Shown here one piece after another: positions 53,801-63,126 of a stretch of DNA of 64,000 nt. The position numbers and the translations under genes were made by a program. The stretch is from Prevotella communis (lineage in GTDB: Bacteria > Bacteroidota > Bacteroidia > Bacteroidales > Bacteroidaceae). The notes beneath the pieces are model-generated. The model was given only the letters and a program-made list of their open reading frames with translations, ran no database searches and was not told the origin of the DNA. The stretch covers positions 1,798,001-1,862,000 of the forward strand of contig NZ_CP091794.1 of assembly GCF_022024175.1 (NCBI RefSeq). The letters are read 5' to 3'. Positions within the stretch are counted from its first letter, which is position 1, and every line of letters begins with the position of its first letter.

Positions 53801-53960
53801 CGACAAGACGGTGGTCATAGACTTCAAGTTCGGTCATCAACGCGAGGAATACCACGAACAGGTGCGTGAATACATGGACCTGCTCAGGCAGATGGGTCAC
53901 CAGAACGTGACGGGCTATCTGTGGTTTGTTTACAGCAATCAAATTATCGAGGTGAAATGA
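50847..53960 (+). CDS. AddA-like helicase-nuclease
   Basis: This 1037-residue UvrD-type protein has Walker A SAGSGKTF (residues 11-18), the Walker B stretch IMIDEFQDTSTVQW, the GDVKQSIYRWRSGDW motif and a late motif ILSIHKSKGLEFDHV. The C-terminal PD-(D/E)xK nuclease has the catalytic VVIDFKFG, as in AddA. With AddB it processes double-strand breaks for RecA. A short repeat stretch (53342-53398) lies between the helicase and nuclease parts. It is joined to addB by an ATGA overlap at 53957-53960. Confidence 0.92.
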   Translation: MVKPLIVYKASAGSGKTFRLTVEYIKLLVQNPYAFRQILAVTFTNKATAEMKSRILSQLYGIWRQQEESKGYMSKVCEELEVSPQMASERAGMALHLLLHNYSYFRVETIDSFFQCVLRNLARELDLTANLRVGLNDVQVEEQAVDQLIESLQATDLLLQWLLKYIMDTIRDDRSWNVIGPIKKFGKTIFRDFYKEKSHRLEVLNNEKDFFDKYSATLRHERDDAKEKMLQLAETFFEIIKAEGLTVDDFAKKSSGVCGVFLKLKRGDFGEDIFNATANAAAADPTKWYTKTCQRGPFIHALAEDKLIPLLNTVKSEQPIQYKRYKSADLTLRHLSQLRLLGSIESKVHELNDNANRFLLSDTQQLLHELIKDSDSPFVFEKIGTHLEHIMIDEFQDTSTVQWQNFKILLEEAMSHEGTSNLIVGDVKQSIYRWRSGDWRLLANIREQFQNASQRLEVLPMDTNYRSTPNVIRFNNAFFTEAASQEEVAAYDDVEQKWPASKADDGRVDIQLLTGEDYQQQTLDLLVEHISDLLSQGVAPRQIAILLRSNANITVIANHLMATMPEVSVISDEAFRLDASPAVQVIIHALRSLTHPDDMITRAFLQKAYSGKIDGALPEDFDASLLLLPLYDLVERLYGIFNLQGMKDQSAYLCTFYDHVLNYIGEKSTDVNGFLREWDATLCSKTIQCSDVDGIRILSIHKSKGLEFDHVLIPFCDWRMEMPDVLWCEPKEDPYMALPLAAIDYSQKGMMGTIYEDDYKTEHLQSVVDNLNLLYVAFTRAVESLFVIGKRQGKNSRSERIEQVLPVLDLEGACISGLDDETQPIVFSYGHLPQTSSLSPQTSSLSPQTSNPFTQPSTIIPVEIETFSLKTSFRQSNQSKDFVNAEDEEFTQQSNYIKMGNILHNVFAHIRTAQDVDSALQQMEMEGIIYDAQLTREKIEAMIHKRLGDKRVAQWFTAEWSLYNECTILLPDGQERRPDRVMTNGDKTVVIDFKFGHQREEYHEQVREYMDLLRQMGHQNVTGYLWFVYSNQIIEVK
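53342..53398 (+). repeat. 21-bp in-frame repeat inside addA
   Basis: CCCTCAGACATCATCCCTCAG starts at 53342, 53363 and 53384, encoding SLSPQTS units. 21 bp is a multiple of three, so the frame is kept. The same CCCTCAGACATC words form gene-free repeats at 31.8 kb. Confidence 0.9.
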
Positions 53961-56668
53961 GTACTTTCTTAGAATATATAGCAGAGGATATATTACGGAA
54001 ATACGGCAGCGACCTGTCGCGCGTCGCCGTGGTATTCCCCAACAAGCGTGCGTCGCTATTCCTGAACAGTCAGCTGGCAAGGCTGTCGGACAAGCCCATA
54101 TGGAGTCCGGCCTACATGACCATCAGCGACTTGTTTCGTGAGTACGGGAAACTGAAGGTGGCCGACCCCATCAAACTGGTATGCGACCTGTACAAGTCGT
54201 TTGTCACCATCACCGGGTCCAACGAGTCGCTGGATCATTTCTACAGTTGGGGACAGCTGCTGCTGGCCGATTTCGACGACCTGGACAAGAATATGGCGAA
54301 TGCCGACAAGGTGTTTGCCAATCTGCGCGATATCCACGAGTACGACGACGTGAGTCACCTCACCGACGAACAGCGTGAGGCTATCAAACGGTTCTTCAGA
54401 AATTTCTCGGACGACCAGGACACCATCCTGAAGCAGCGGTTCCTGAATATCTGGTCGAAGATAGGGGCTATCTATCATGATTTCAACGAGCGTCTGGCGA
54501 AGCAGGGACTGGCTTACGAGGGTGCCCTGTACAGGCAGGTTGCCGAGAACCTGCATCCGTCGGCCACGACCTACGAGACCTACCTGTTTGTGGGCTTCAA
54601 CCTGGTGCAGCCCGTAGAACAATGTGTGTTCAGGTATCTGCAGGAGCAGGGAAAGGCTCATTTCTACTGGGATTTTGACAAGTCGTACATGCACGATAAT
54701 GAGTCGGGGTTCTATATCAAGCGACTGATGGCCGACTTCCCCAATGAGTTTGACGTGGAGGATGATGCCATCTATAACCAATATGCCAAGGCCAAGGAGA
54801 TTCACTATGTCTCATCGACCACGGAGAATGCGCAGGCACGGTTTGTCAGTCAGTGGTTGCGCGGGAACGGACGCATAGAGGCTGGCAGCAAGACGGCGGT
54901 GGTGCTGTGCAACGAGGCGCTGCTGCCGGCTGTGGTCCATTGTATTCCGGATGAGGTGGAGAAGGTGAACATCACCACCGGATATCCGCTGGCACAGTCG
55001 CCTGTGGCTTCGCTCATCACCCTGCTCTGCGAACTGCGTCTGCTGGGTTACGACCCGCAGCGCAACTATTTCCGCAAGCGCTATCTGGATGCCGTACTGC
55101 GTCATCCCTATATGGCACAACTGGACGAGGACGACGTGCGCGGGTTGCTGGAGGAGAAGACGGCCCTGCTGGAATGGATGCGTACCATCATCCAGCATAT
55201 AGCCCGCTGCATCCATGATGACGACCCGCTGTTCCAGGAGTGCCTGTTCCGCTGCTACACATTGCTGAACAGGTTGCAGGCGCTGGTGGAGAGCGGGGAC
55301 CTCACCGTAGACGACAACACCCTGCAGCGACTGATGAACCAACTGATACAGTCGACCAGCGTGCCCTTCCACGGCGAACCGATAGAGGGTATCCAGATTA
55401 TGGGCGTGCTCGAGACGCGTAACCTGGACTTCGAGCATGTGCTGCTCCTGTCGTGCAACGAGGGCAACATGCCCCGTGGTGTCAACGATACGTCGTTTAT
55501 CCCCTATACCATCCGTGATGCCAACGGTTTGACGACCATCGACCACAAGGTGGCTATCTACAGCTATTATTTCCACCGGCTGCTGCAGCGTGCGTCGGAT
55601 ATCACGATACTGTATAACAACAGCACGACCGACGGCAAGGCTGGCGAGATGTCGCGCTTCATGTTGCAGATGATGGTGGAGGACAACCAGCATCAGATAC
55701 ATTTCAACGCCATCCAGACGCCAGCTGCCATCATGCGCAGCAATCCACCGGTCATCAGGATGGAGAAGAAAAAGCAGTTGGGCTTCCTCACACCCACGGC
55801 TATCAACACCTATATGCGCTGTCAGCTGCGCTATTACTACAAGTATGAGTGCGGACTGCTTGAGCCTGAGGAGGATATGGAGGAGACCATCGACAACCGC
55901 GTGTTCGGAAATATCTTCCACGAGGCATCGCAACAGCTCTACGAGCGGATGCTGTCAAGGAGCCACCAGATACAGAAGAGTGATATCGAGGAACTGCTGA
56001 AGAACGACAGTGAGATAGAACGGGTAATTGACGAGGCGATACAGAAGGAACTGAAGGTGGCGTCGCTGGATACGAAGCGGCTCAACGGACTGCAGATTAT
56101 CAACCGTCAGGTGCTGATACACTACCTGCGCCAGCTGCTTCAGTTGGACCACGAGCTGGCACCGTTCAGTATCATCGGACTGGAGACGGATGTGCGCGAT
56201 ACGTTCCAGACACCGCATATCAGCACCGTCATCGGCGGACGCATAGACCGACTGGACCGTATTGTGAAGGATGGCGTGGAGAGGATTCGCGTGATTGACT
56301 ACAAGACGGGTGGCGGCAACGTGAAATGGCTGGCTGACGTGGATGCTATCTTCAAGCAGGAGAGTCTGGCCAACCACAGCGACTATTACCTGCAGACCTT
56401 CCTGTATGCGGCGCTCGTCAAGAAAAAGTACCCCGAAGTACCGGTATCCCCTGCCCTGCTCTTCATCCAGCACTCGGCCGGAAAAGACTATGACCCCACG
56501 CTCTGCTTCGGACGTGAGCCTATCACAGATGTGGGGCCAAATATTTCACGGTTCATGGAACTGCTGCGTACAACCGTTGACGATATGTTTAATGCGGATA
56601 TCCCGTATCAGCCTACCGAACAACGGGAGCGTTGCACGTACTGTCCTTACCGCCTGCTGTGCAAGTAG
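53957..56668 (+). CDS. AddB-like nuclease subunit
   Basis: This 903-residue protein has an N-terminal inactivated helicase-like region (VAVVFPNKRASLFLNSQLARL) and a C-terminal PD-(D/E)xK nuclease (GGRIDRLDRIV, VIDYKTGGG). Cysteines in RCQLRYYYKYECG and in CTYCPYRLLC at the very end fit the iron-sulfur staple of AddB. ATG 53957 is chosen because it gives MSTFLEYIAEDIL with an ATGA overlap of the addA stop; a longer frame from 53921 runs inside addA. The 3' end overlaps the convergent TonB receptor by 22 bp. Confidence 0.9.
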   Translation: MSTFLEYIAEDILRKYGSDLSRVAVVFPNKRASLFLNSQLARLSDKPIWSPAYMTISDLFREYGKLKVADPIKLVCDLYKSFVTITGSNESLDHFYSWGQLLLADFDDLDKNMANADKVFANLRDIHEYDDVSHLTDEQREAIKRFFRNFSDDQDTILKQRFLNIWSKIGAIYHDFNERLAKQGLAYEGALYRQVAENLHPSATTYETYLFVGFNLVQPVEQCVFRYLQEQGKAHFYWDFDKSYMHDNESGFYIKRLMADFPNEFDVEDDAIYNQYAKAKEIHYVSSTTENAQARFVSQWLRGNGRIEAGSKTAVVLCNEALLPAVVHCIPDEVEKVNITTGYPLAQSPVASLITLLCELRLLGYDPQRNYFRKRYLDAVLRHPYMAQLDEDDVRGLLEEKTALLEWMRTIIQHIARCIHDDDPLFQECLFRCYTLLNRLQALVESGDLTVDDNTLQRLMNQLIQSTSVPFHGEPIEGIQIMGVLETRNLDFEHVLLLSCNEGNMPRGVNDTSFIPYTIRDANGLTTIDHKVAIYSYYFHRLLQRASDITILYNNSTTDGKAGEMSRFMLQMMVEDNQHQIHFNAIQTPAAIMRSNPPVIRMEKKKQLGFLTPTAINTYMRCQLRYYYKYECGLLEPEEDMEETIDNRVFGNIFHEASQQLYERMLSRSHQIQKSDIEELLKNDSEIERVIDEAIQKELKVASLDTKRLNGLQIINRQVLIHYLRQLLQLDHELAPFSIIGLETDVRDTFQTPHISTVIGGRIDRLDRIVKDGVERIRVIDYKTGGGNVKWLADVDAIFKQESLANHSDYYLQTFLYAALVKKKYPEVPVSPALLFIQHSAGKDYDPTLCFGREPITDVGPNISRFMELLRTTVDDMFNADIPYQPTEQRERCTYCPYRLLCK

Positions 56669-58719
56669 ATTTTGAGGCCTGTGACAACCCATAGGCCGGG
56701 CTGCTGCACGTTGCCGAAATCCACATACGAGCGGTTGTCAAACAGGTTGTTGGCTTCGACATAAACCAAATAGCGCTGTGTCTGTTTCTGGATACGGGCA
56801 TCTACCAGTGCGTAGGGACGGTAGTCGCACAGGGTGCCGTCGAAACTGGTATAGGCGCCCACACGGTCCTGCCAACGGCAGTTGAGACGCATGCTGAAGC
56901 CACGCCACTCCTTGGTCTGCAGACCGGCCACCAGTTTATGGCGCAGATACTCCAGGGCATACTGCGACACGATGCCGGGCTCGTTGGCTTTATCCTGATA
57001 GATATAGCTATACGACAAGTCGAACTGACCAATCTTCACAGGTACCTGCAGGGCGGCTTCCAGTCCGTAGGCATTGAGCTGGGTGTGGTTCACGCTCTGC
57101 CACTGTGCCTGTTCGCCCTGCGTCGTATCCATAATCCAGTCTATCATATTCTTACCGTGGTGGTAATAGGCCGATACCTTCGCGCTGACCACAGGGGTAT
57201 GGATCTGCGAACCCAGTTCAACGGCCTGCATCTCCTCCGGTTTCAGATGGGGGTCGGCGGCATAGCCCTGCAACTTATAGTACATCTCCGTAAAGGAGGG
57301 CAGACGGAGGGAGGAGTTATAGGATGCGAAGAGTTTCACGCGGCCCATCACATAGCTCACGTCAAGACCCGGGTAGATGGTCATGTTCATGTTGCTCCAC
57401 GAGCTCTTTGCTGCCACGAAGCCAGCGGAAATGGTCAGGTGGTCGAATATCACATTATGCTCCAGGTGGGCACTGATATTCGTACGGTTCACGCCCAGCG
57501 TATAGTCGCGGTCGGTACCACTGATATGATGCGTGCGGGATAGCGGCTCGCCCAGGTTACCACTCACCAGGTCTTCGTTGCGTATCTCCGCACCGAGTGC
57601 CGTACGTCCGCAGAACCAGTCGAAGTAACTATTTATCTTTAAGCCGTATACGTCACATCGGTTATAATTATACTTCATGATGTTTGGGCGTCCCCGGTAA
57701 CCTTCATACCTGTCCTGGTAATGGTTCCAGTAGACGGACGGCTGGAAGTGCAAGACACCATCTTTATTTTCTCCCTGCAAGGCGGTATGTACCTTCGTGG
57801 TATGCTCATACTGTTCGTCGGCCTGCCAACGGGGAGTAGCATAAAATGTACCTGACCCCCACCCCTTGTCCGACAGTCCGGCGTGCCATGAGAGCTTTAT
57901 CCGGTCATCATCATAAGCACCCTGATAAAAGGCTTTCGCACCACTGAAGTCGGTGTTCAGCCTACCCGCCCGTGAACGCGAATAGCCATCGGAACGGGCG
58001 TACGAACACGACAGACGGGAGGTCAGCGGTACGCTGCCGGGGGCATAACTGCCGGCAGCACCCACTTTGGCATAGCCAAAAGAGCCTGCTTCCAGACTGA
58101 TATCCGCACTGTTTCCGCTGTCCTTGTGGGCTGAGGTGACGATGTTGATGGCACCAACAAGTGATGACGTGCCATAAACGCGTCCGGCAGGTCCTTCCAG
58201 CACTTCTACCCTGATAATGTCGGAAAGGTCACAAGGAAGATCAAAGGTGTTGTGTCCCGTCTGGGGGTCGCAGATATTGATGCCGTTTAATAACACAACG
58301 ATTTGCTCTTGGGTGCCTCCTCTTATACCGATGTCGGTCTGGGAGCCTAGCGGGCCTCGTTGCCTGACATCTACACCAACGGCCATCTTCAGCAAATCGT
58401 TAACACTTTGTACTGGCGCCTGCGCAATATCCTCGCGGCTCAGTACAGTTACCATTCTCGCAGCCTGACTCACGGTCAGGGGTGCCCGGGAGCCTGTAAC
58501 GCATACATCATCAAGCGTCACCTCGCGGGCCGTCGCCTTGGCAGAATCCACACGGAAAGTCTCATCGCTGATGCTGGCAGCCTTGCTAGCCGACAAGGTA
58601 GCTACGCTGAGCACGGAAATGACGACCTCACGACCCAAAGCAGCGAAGAGGGAATAGCCTTTTCGCTGGAATTGGTGGAATACCATTACCTGGCGTTTCT
58701 GAAATTGAGGTTTAAACAT
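56647..58719 (-). CDS. TonB-dependent receptor (BtuB-like)
   Basis: This 690-residue outer-membrane receptor has a long N-terminal extension (QFQRKGYSLFAALGREVVISVLSVATLS) conserved in Bacteroidales receptors of this type. A TonB-box-like REVTLDDVCVTGSRAPL precedes a plug domain (about 75-190, DLLKMAVGVDVRQRGPLGSQTDIGIRGG) and a 22-strand barrel ending in aromatics. BtuB proteins import cobalamin, but no cobalamin riboswitch fits in the roughly 20-nt leader, so the ligand is unproven. It converges on addB with a 22-bp overlap. Confidence 0.88.
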   Translation of the reverse strand: MFKPQFQKRQVMVFHQFQRKGYSLFAALGREVVISVLSVATLSASKAASISDETFRVDSAKATAREVTLDDVCVTGSRAPLTVSQAARMVTVLSREDIAQAPVQSVNDLLKMAVGVDVRQRGPLGSQTDIGIRGGTQEQIVVLLNGINICDPQTGHNTFDLPCDLSDIIRVEVLEGPAGRVYGTSSLVGAINIVTSAHKDSGNSADISLEAGSFGYAKVGAAGSYAPGSVPLTSRLSCSYARSDGYSRSRAGRLNTDFSGAKAFYQGAYDDDRIKLSWHAGLSDKGWGSGTFYATPRWQADEQYEHTTKVHTALQGENKDGVLHFQPSVYWNHYQDRYEGYRGRPNIMKYNYNRCDVYGLKINSYFDWFCGRTALGAEIRNEDLVSGNLGEPLSRTHHISGTDRDYTLGVNRTNISAHLEHNVIFDHLTISAGFVAAKSSWSNMNMTIYPGLDVSYVMGRVKLFASYNSSLRLPSFTEMYYKLQGYAADPHLKPEEMQAVELGSQIHTPVVSAKVSAYYHHGKNMIDWIMDTTQGEQAQWQSVNHTQLNAYGLEAALQVPVKIGQFDLSYSYIYQDKANEPGIVSQYALEYLRHKLVAGLQTKEWRGFSMRLNCRWQDRVGAYTSFDGTLCDYRPYALVDARIQKQTQRYLVYVEANNLFDNRSYVDFGNVQQPGLWVVTGLKIYLHSRR

Positions 58720-58744
58720 ACTGAGTTATTTAAAAAAAACGGCG

Positions 58745-58752
58745 CAAAGGTA
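58745..58752 (-). promoter_or_regulatory. -7 box of the TonB receptor gene
   Basis: The complement reads TACCTTTG, 25 nt upstream of the ATG at 58719, allowing only a short leader. Confidence 0.5.
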
Positions 58753-58796
58753 CAAAATATTTATGAATTCCGCATTCATTTTCCGTATTTTTTTTG

Positions 58797-58804
58797 TACC
58801 TTTG
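58797..58804 (+). promoter_or_regulatory. -7 box of the nuo operon
   Basis: TACCTTTG, 43 bp before nuoA. No -33 TTTG at consensus spacing. Confidence 0.55.
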
Positions 58805-58847
58805 CAGCCGCTATTAAGAACAATATTGTTATAACATTAAATAGTTT

Positions 58848-59198
58848 ATGAATTTCACAATGTTAATTACCGTCCTCGTGACGGCTATTACACTGGTGGC
58901 AGCTGCCTATGTGATGGCAAAACTATTGGGTCCGCGTTCTTATAACAAGATTAAGGGAGAGCCGTTTGAGTGCGGTATCCCAACGCACGGATCCAGTTGG
59001 ATTCCCATTAACGTAGGTTATTATTTGTTTGCCATCCTCTTTCTCATGTTCGATGTAGAAACCGTGTTTCTGTATCCGTGGGCTGTGGTTGTGAAGGACT
59101 TCGGACCGATGGCTCTGCTGTCAATCGGGTTCTTCCTGGTAGTATTAGTATTTGGCTTGGCTTATGCTTGGCGGAAAGGAGCACTGGAATGGAAGTAA
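58848..59198 (+). CDS. nuoA: NADH-quinone oxidoreductase subunit A
   Basis: This 116-residue membrane protein has three helices and the NuoA signature KGEPFECGIPTHGSSWIPINVGYYLFAILFLMFDVETVFLYPW. It is part of the proton-pumping arm of complex I. First gene of the nuo operon; its end overlaps nuoB by 10 bp. Confidence 0.95.
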   Translation: MNFTMLITVLVTAITLVAAAYVMAKLLGPRSYNKIKGEPFECGIPTHGSSWIPINVGYYLFAILFLMFDVETVFLYPWAVVVKDFGPMALLSIGFFLVVLVFGLAYAWRKGALEWK

Positions 59199-59893
59199 GA
59201 AAACCATCAATCAAGTCTCTGCCATACGACGAGTTCAAGGATAACGAGTCGTTGGAGAAAATCGTTGACGAGCTCCATGAGGGCGGTGTCAACGTCGTAA
59301 CCGGTAACTTGGATTCCCTGATTAACTGGGGACGTTCTAACTCACTGTGGTCACTCACTTTCGCCACTTCATGCTGCGGTATTGAATTCATGGCTTGCGG
59401 TTGTTCACGCTATGACTTCTCACGCTTTGGCTTCGAGGTTACACGTAACTCACCACGTCAGGCCGACCTGATTATGTGTGCTGGTACTATCACACACAAG
59501 ATGGCTCCTGCACTGAAGCGTCTGTACGACGAGATGGCAGAGCCTAAGTATGTGGTTGCCGTTGGTGGCTGCGCCATCAGTGGCGGTCCCTTCAAGCAGA
59601 GCTATCACGTAGTAAAGGGTATCGAGGAAATCGTTCCCGTGGACGTATTCATTCCTGGCTGTCCTCCCCGTCCGGAGGCCATCCTCTACGGTATGATGCA
59701 GCTGCAGCGTAAGGTGAAGATTGAGAAATTCTTTGGTGGTGCCAACCATAAGCAGACCAAGGAAGAGGCTGCCCTGGGCGTCTCTAACGAGGAACTGACC
59801 TACGGACGCGGTGGCAAGAAGCCCATCGTGGTGACTGAGGTACCTGCCGAGTTTACTGAATCACTTAAAAAAGAACAGGAGGAAGCGAAATGA
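59189..59893 (+). CDS. nuoB: NADH-quinone oxidoreductase subunit B
   Basis: This 234-residue protein carries the four cysteine ligands of cluster N2 in SCCGIEF (adjacent pair), LIMCAGTI and FIPGCPPRPEA. N2 passes electrons to quinone. ATG 59189 is chosen because GAAAGGAG precedes it by 6 nt and a longer upstream frame overlaps nuoA. The C-terminus is extended with a Lys/Glu-rich tail. Confidence 0.95.
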   Translation: MEVRKPSIKSLPYDEFKDNESLEKIVDELHEGGVNVVTGNLDSLINWGRSNSLWSLTFATSCCGIEFMACGCSRYDFSRFGFEVTRNSPRQADLIMCAGTITHKMAPALKRLYDEMAEPKYVVAVGGCAISGGPFKQSYHVVKGIEEIVPVDVFIPGCPPRPEAILYGMMQLQRKVKIEKFFGGANHKQTKEEAALGVSNEELTYGRGGKKPIVVTEVPAEFTESLKKEQEEAK

Positions 59894-61455
59894 AACTGAA
59901 TCATCTTGTATTTGATTTTGACAAGTTCGCACAGGAGATGCAGAACTTGAAAGACAAGAAGCACTTCGACTTCCTGGTGACCATCGTTGGCGAGGACTTC
60001 GGCGAAGAAGAAGGTCTTGGCTGTGTATATATCCTTGAGAACACGGAGAACCACGAGCGCGTCAGCGTGAAGATGCTGGCAAAGGTGGTGGATGGCGAGA
60101 GTGTCATTCCTACCGTGGTGAACATCTGGAAGGGTGCCGACCTGCTGGAGCGTGAGTGCTTCGACTTCCTCGGCATTAAGTTCCTGGGACACCCCGACAT
60201 GCGTCGCCTGTTCCTGCGCAACGACTTCAAGGGTTATCCCCTGCGCAAGGACTTCAAGGCTACCGACGAGTATACGCTGGAGGATGATAACGAGCCCGAC
60301 TATGGCCTGGAGTATTCTCTCGACCGCGACGGCCGTCTGCAGAAGAAGGAGAACAAGCTCTTCACTTCCGACGACTACGTCATCAACATCGGTCCTCAGC
60401 ACCCCTCTACTCACGGTGTGCTCCGTCTGCAGACCGTACTGAACGGTGAGACCGTGAAGCGCATCTATCCCCATCTGGGTTATATCCACCGTGGTATCGA
60501 GAAGATGTGGGAGTCAATGACTTATCCTCAGACACTGGCGCTGACCGACCGTCTGAACTATCTCTGCGCCATGCAGCAGCGTCATGCGCTGGTGGGCGTT
60601 ATCGAGGAGGCTATGGAGGTGGAACTGACCGACCGTATCCACTATATCCGTACCATCATGGACGAGCTGCAGCGTCTGGACAGTCACTTGCTGTTTACTT
60701 CTTGCTGCGCTCAGGACCTGGGTGCTCTCACCGCCTTCCTTTACGGTATGCGCGACCGTGAGCATGTGCTGAACGTGATGGAGGAGACAACTGGCGGACG
60801 CCTGATCCAGAACTACTACCGCATCGGTGGCCTGCAGGACGATATCGATCCCAACTTCGTGAAGAATGTGAAGGAGCTGTGCAAGTACCTGCGTCCGATG
60901 ATTAAGGAGTATATGGATGTGTTTGGTGACAATATCATCGCTCACAACCGTCTGGAGAACGTTGGTCCTATGTCACTCGACGACTGTATCAACTATGGTG
61001 TGACGGGTCCTGCCGGCCGTGCTTCTGGCTGGAAGAACGACGTGCGTAAGAACCATCCTTATGATATGTATGACAAGGTGAACTTCGAACAGATCACTCT
61101 TGACAGCTGCGACTCTATGGGTCGTTACCTCGTGCATATCAACGAGATGTACCAGAGCCTGAACATCATCGAGCAGCTCATCGACAATATTCCTGAGGGC
61201 GACTTCTACGTGAAGCAGAAGCCTATCATCAAGGTGCCCGAGGGACAGTGGTACTTCTCTGTAGAGGGTGCTGCAGGTGAGTTTGGCGTATACCTCGATT
61301 CTAAGGGCGACAAGAGTCCTTACCGCATGAAGATGCGTCCTATGGGTCTCTCGCTCGTTGGTGCACTCGATCCGATGCTGCGCGGACAGAAGATTGCCGA
61401 CCTGGTGACTACTGGCGCTGCTATCGATATTGTTATACCTGACATCGACAGATAA
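59890..61455 (+). CDS. nuoCD: fused NADH-quinone oxidoreductase subunits C and D
   Basis: This 521-residue protein joins NuoC (about 1-140, signature ERECFDFLGIKFLGHPDMRRL) and NuoD (about 155 onward, IGPQHPSTHGVLRLQTVLNGETV and GRASGWKNDVRKNHPYD). The fusion is standard in Bacteroidetes and enterics. NuoD forms much of the quinone pocket with NuoB. Its ATG overlaps the nuoB stop. Confidence 0.95.
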   Translation: MKLNHLVFDFDKFAQEMQNLKDKKHFDFLVTIVGEDFGEEEGLGCVYILENTENHERVSVKMLAKVVDGESVIPTVVNIWKGADLLERECFDFLGIKFLGHPDMRRLFLRNDFKGYPLRKDFKATDEYTLEDDNEPDYGLEYSLDRDGRLQKKENKLFTSDDYVINIGPQHPSTHGVLRLQTVLNGETVKRIYPHLGYIHRGIEKMWESMTYPQTLALTDRLNYLCAMQQRHALVGVIEEAMEVELTDRIHYIRTIMDELQRLDSHLLFTSCCAQDLGALTAFLYGMRDREHVLNVMEETTGGRLIQNYYRIGGLQDDIDPNFVKNVKELCKYLRPMIKEYMDVFGDNIIAHNRLENVGPMSLDDCINYGVTGPAGRASGWKNDVRKNHPYDMYDKVNFEQITLDSCDSMGRYLVHINEMYQSLNIIEQLIDNIPEGDFYVKQKPIIKVPEGQWYFSVEGAAGEFGVYLDSKGDKSPYRMKMRPMGLSLVGALDPMLRGQKIADLVTTGAAIDIVIPDIDR

Positions 61456-61463
61456 AACAAACT

Positions 61464-62561
61464 ATGGAACATATATTTGATTTTTCACAAGTGACCACTT
61501 GGTTTCATGAGCTGCTCCTGCAGACACTGGGACTGAGCGAGTTCTTTGCGATTCTGATTGAGTGCGTTCTCGTGGGTTCTGCAATCCTGGGCGCCTACTC
61601 TGTAATCGCTATGATACTGATTTTCATGGAGCGTAAGGTCTGCGCCTACTTCCAGTGCCGTATCGGCCCGGTTCGCGTAGGACCCTGGGGCTTGATGCAG
61701 GTGCTGGCCGACGTGCTGAAGATGCTCATCAAGGAGATCTTCTTCGTTGACAAGGCCGACAAGCTGCTCTACATCGTAGCTCCCTTCCTGGTTATCATCG
61801 GCTCTGTAGGCGCTTTTGCCTTCCTGCCCTGGAACCGTGGTGCCCAAATCCTCGACTTCAACGTAGGTGTTTTCCTGCTTACCGCCATCTCTTCTATTGG
61901 CGTGGTGGGTATCTTCCTCGCAGGTTGGGGCTCTAACAACAAGTACTCTGTGGTGTCAGCCATGCGTGCTGCCGTACAGATGATTTCTTACGAGATGTCT
62001 CTCTGCCTCTGCCTGATTACGGCTGTCATCCTGACTGGTACGATGCAGGTGAGCGGTATCGTGGAGGCTCAGGCCGGACCTTGGGGATGGCTCATCGTAC
62101 AGGGTCATGTGCCCGCTATCATCGCTTTCCTCGTATTCCTCGTAGCAGGTAATGCAGAGGCCAACCGCGGCCCGTTCGACATGGCCGAGGCTGAGAGTGA
62201 GCTGACAGCTGGTCACCACACTGAGTATTCTGGTATGGGCTTCGGCTTCTTCTACCTGGCCGAGTTCCTGAACCTCTTTATCATTGCAGGTCTTGCTGCC
62301 ACCGTATTCCTGGGCGGATGGGCACCTATCCAGATTGGTGTCGAGGCGTTCGACGAGGTGATGCAGTATATCCCCGGTATTGTGTGGTTCATGGGTAAGG
62401 CCTTCCTGCTGGTATGGTTGCTCATGTGGATCAAGTGGACCTTCCCACGTCTGCGTATCGACCAGATCCTGAAGTTGGAGTGGAAGTACCTCATGCCGCT
62501 GGCACTCATCAACCTGGTGCTGATGACGGTCATCGTGGCTTTCGGACTTTATATTAAATAA
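61464..62561 (+). CDS. nuoH: NADH-quinone oxidoreductase subunit H
   Basis: This 365-residue protein has eight or so membrane helices and the NuoH motifs MERKVCAYFQCRIGPVRVGPWGLMQ and GNAEANRGPFDMAEAESELTAGHHTEYSG. It connects the quinone site to the membrane arm. Confidence 0.96.
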   Translation: MEHIFDFSQVTTWFHELLLQTLGLSEFFAILIECVLVGSAILGAYSVIAMILIFMERKVCAYFQCRIGPVRVGPWGLMQVLADVLKMLIKEIFFVDKADKLLYIVAPFLVIIGSVGAFAFLPWNRGAQILDFNVGVFLLTAISSIGVVGIFLAGWGSNNKYSVVSAMRAAVQMISYEMSLCLCLITAVILTGTMQVSGIVEAQAGPWGWLIVQGHVPAIIAFLVFLVAGNAEANRGPFDMAEAESELTAGHHTEYSGMGFGFFYLAEFLNLFIIAGLAATVFLGGWAPIQIGVEAFDEVMQYIPGIVWFMGKAFLLVWLLMWIKWTFPRLRIDQILKLEWKYLMPLALINLVLMTVIVAFGLYIK

Positions 62562-62572
62562 GGTATAGCAAA

Positions 62573-63118
62573 ATGGAAGATAATAAATCATATTTCGGAG
62601 AAATAGGGCACGGCATCAAGACGTTGGCCACCGGTATGAAGGTCACCATCGGTGAGTACTTCAAGGACTACTGGACCAACAAGTGTACTGAGCAGTACCC
62701 TGAGAACCGTAAGACCACACTCCACGTGTCAAAGCGTCATCGCGGACGTCTGGTCTTCAAGCGCAACGAAGACGGCGCCTATAAGTGCACAGCCTGCACG
62801 CTGTGTGAGAAGGCTTGTCCTAACGGCACTATCAAGATTACTGCCCACATGCAGGAGGATCCTGAGACGGGTAAGAAGAAAAAGGTGCTCGACGATTATC
62901 AGTACGACCTGGGCGACTGCATGTTCTGCCAGCTCTGTACTAACGCCTGCAACTTCGACGCTATTGAGTTTACCAACGACTTCGAGAATGCCACGTTCAG
63001 TCGTGACTCTCTGGTGCTCCACCTCGACAAGGAGGTTTATCAGGGCGGTTCACTGCCCAACATCCTGGAGGGCGGCGCTGACTGGCAGGTCGGTAAGTTT
63101 AACACTAAAAAGAAGTAA
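62573..63118 (+). CDS. nuoI: NADH-quinone oxidoreductase subunit I
   Basis: This 181-residue protein has two 4Fe-4S motifs, CTACTLCEKACPNG and CMFCQLCTNACNFDA, that relay electrons toward N2. In the second motif the usual Pro after the last Cys is Asn. It may receive electrons from an unknown donor, since no NADH module is encoded next to it. Confidence 0.95.
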   Translation: MEDNKSYFGEIGHGIKTLATGMKVTIGEYFKDYWTNKCTEQYPENRKTTLHVSKRHRGRLVFKRNEDGAYKCTACTLCEKACPNGTIKITAHMQEDPETGKKKKVLDDYQYDLGDCMFCQLCTNACNFDAIEFTNDFENATFSRDSLVLHLDKEVYQGGSLPNILEGGADWQVGKFNTKKK

Positions 63119-63126
63119 ACCGCACT

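Noticed and set aside
58720..58847. Cobalamin riboswitch between the TonB receptor and nuoA
   Set aside because: The space is 128 bp with two divergent -7 boxes and lacks the conserved B12-box sequence.
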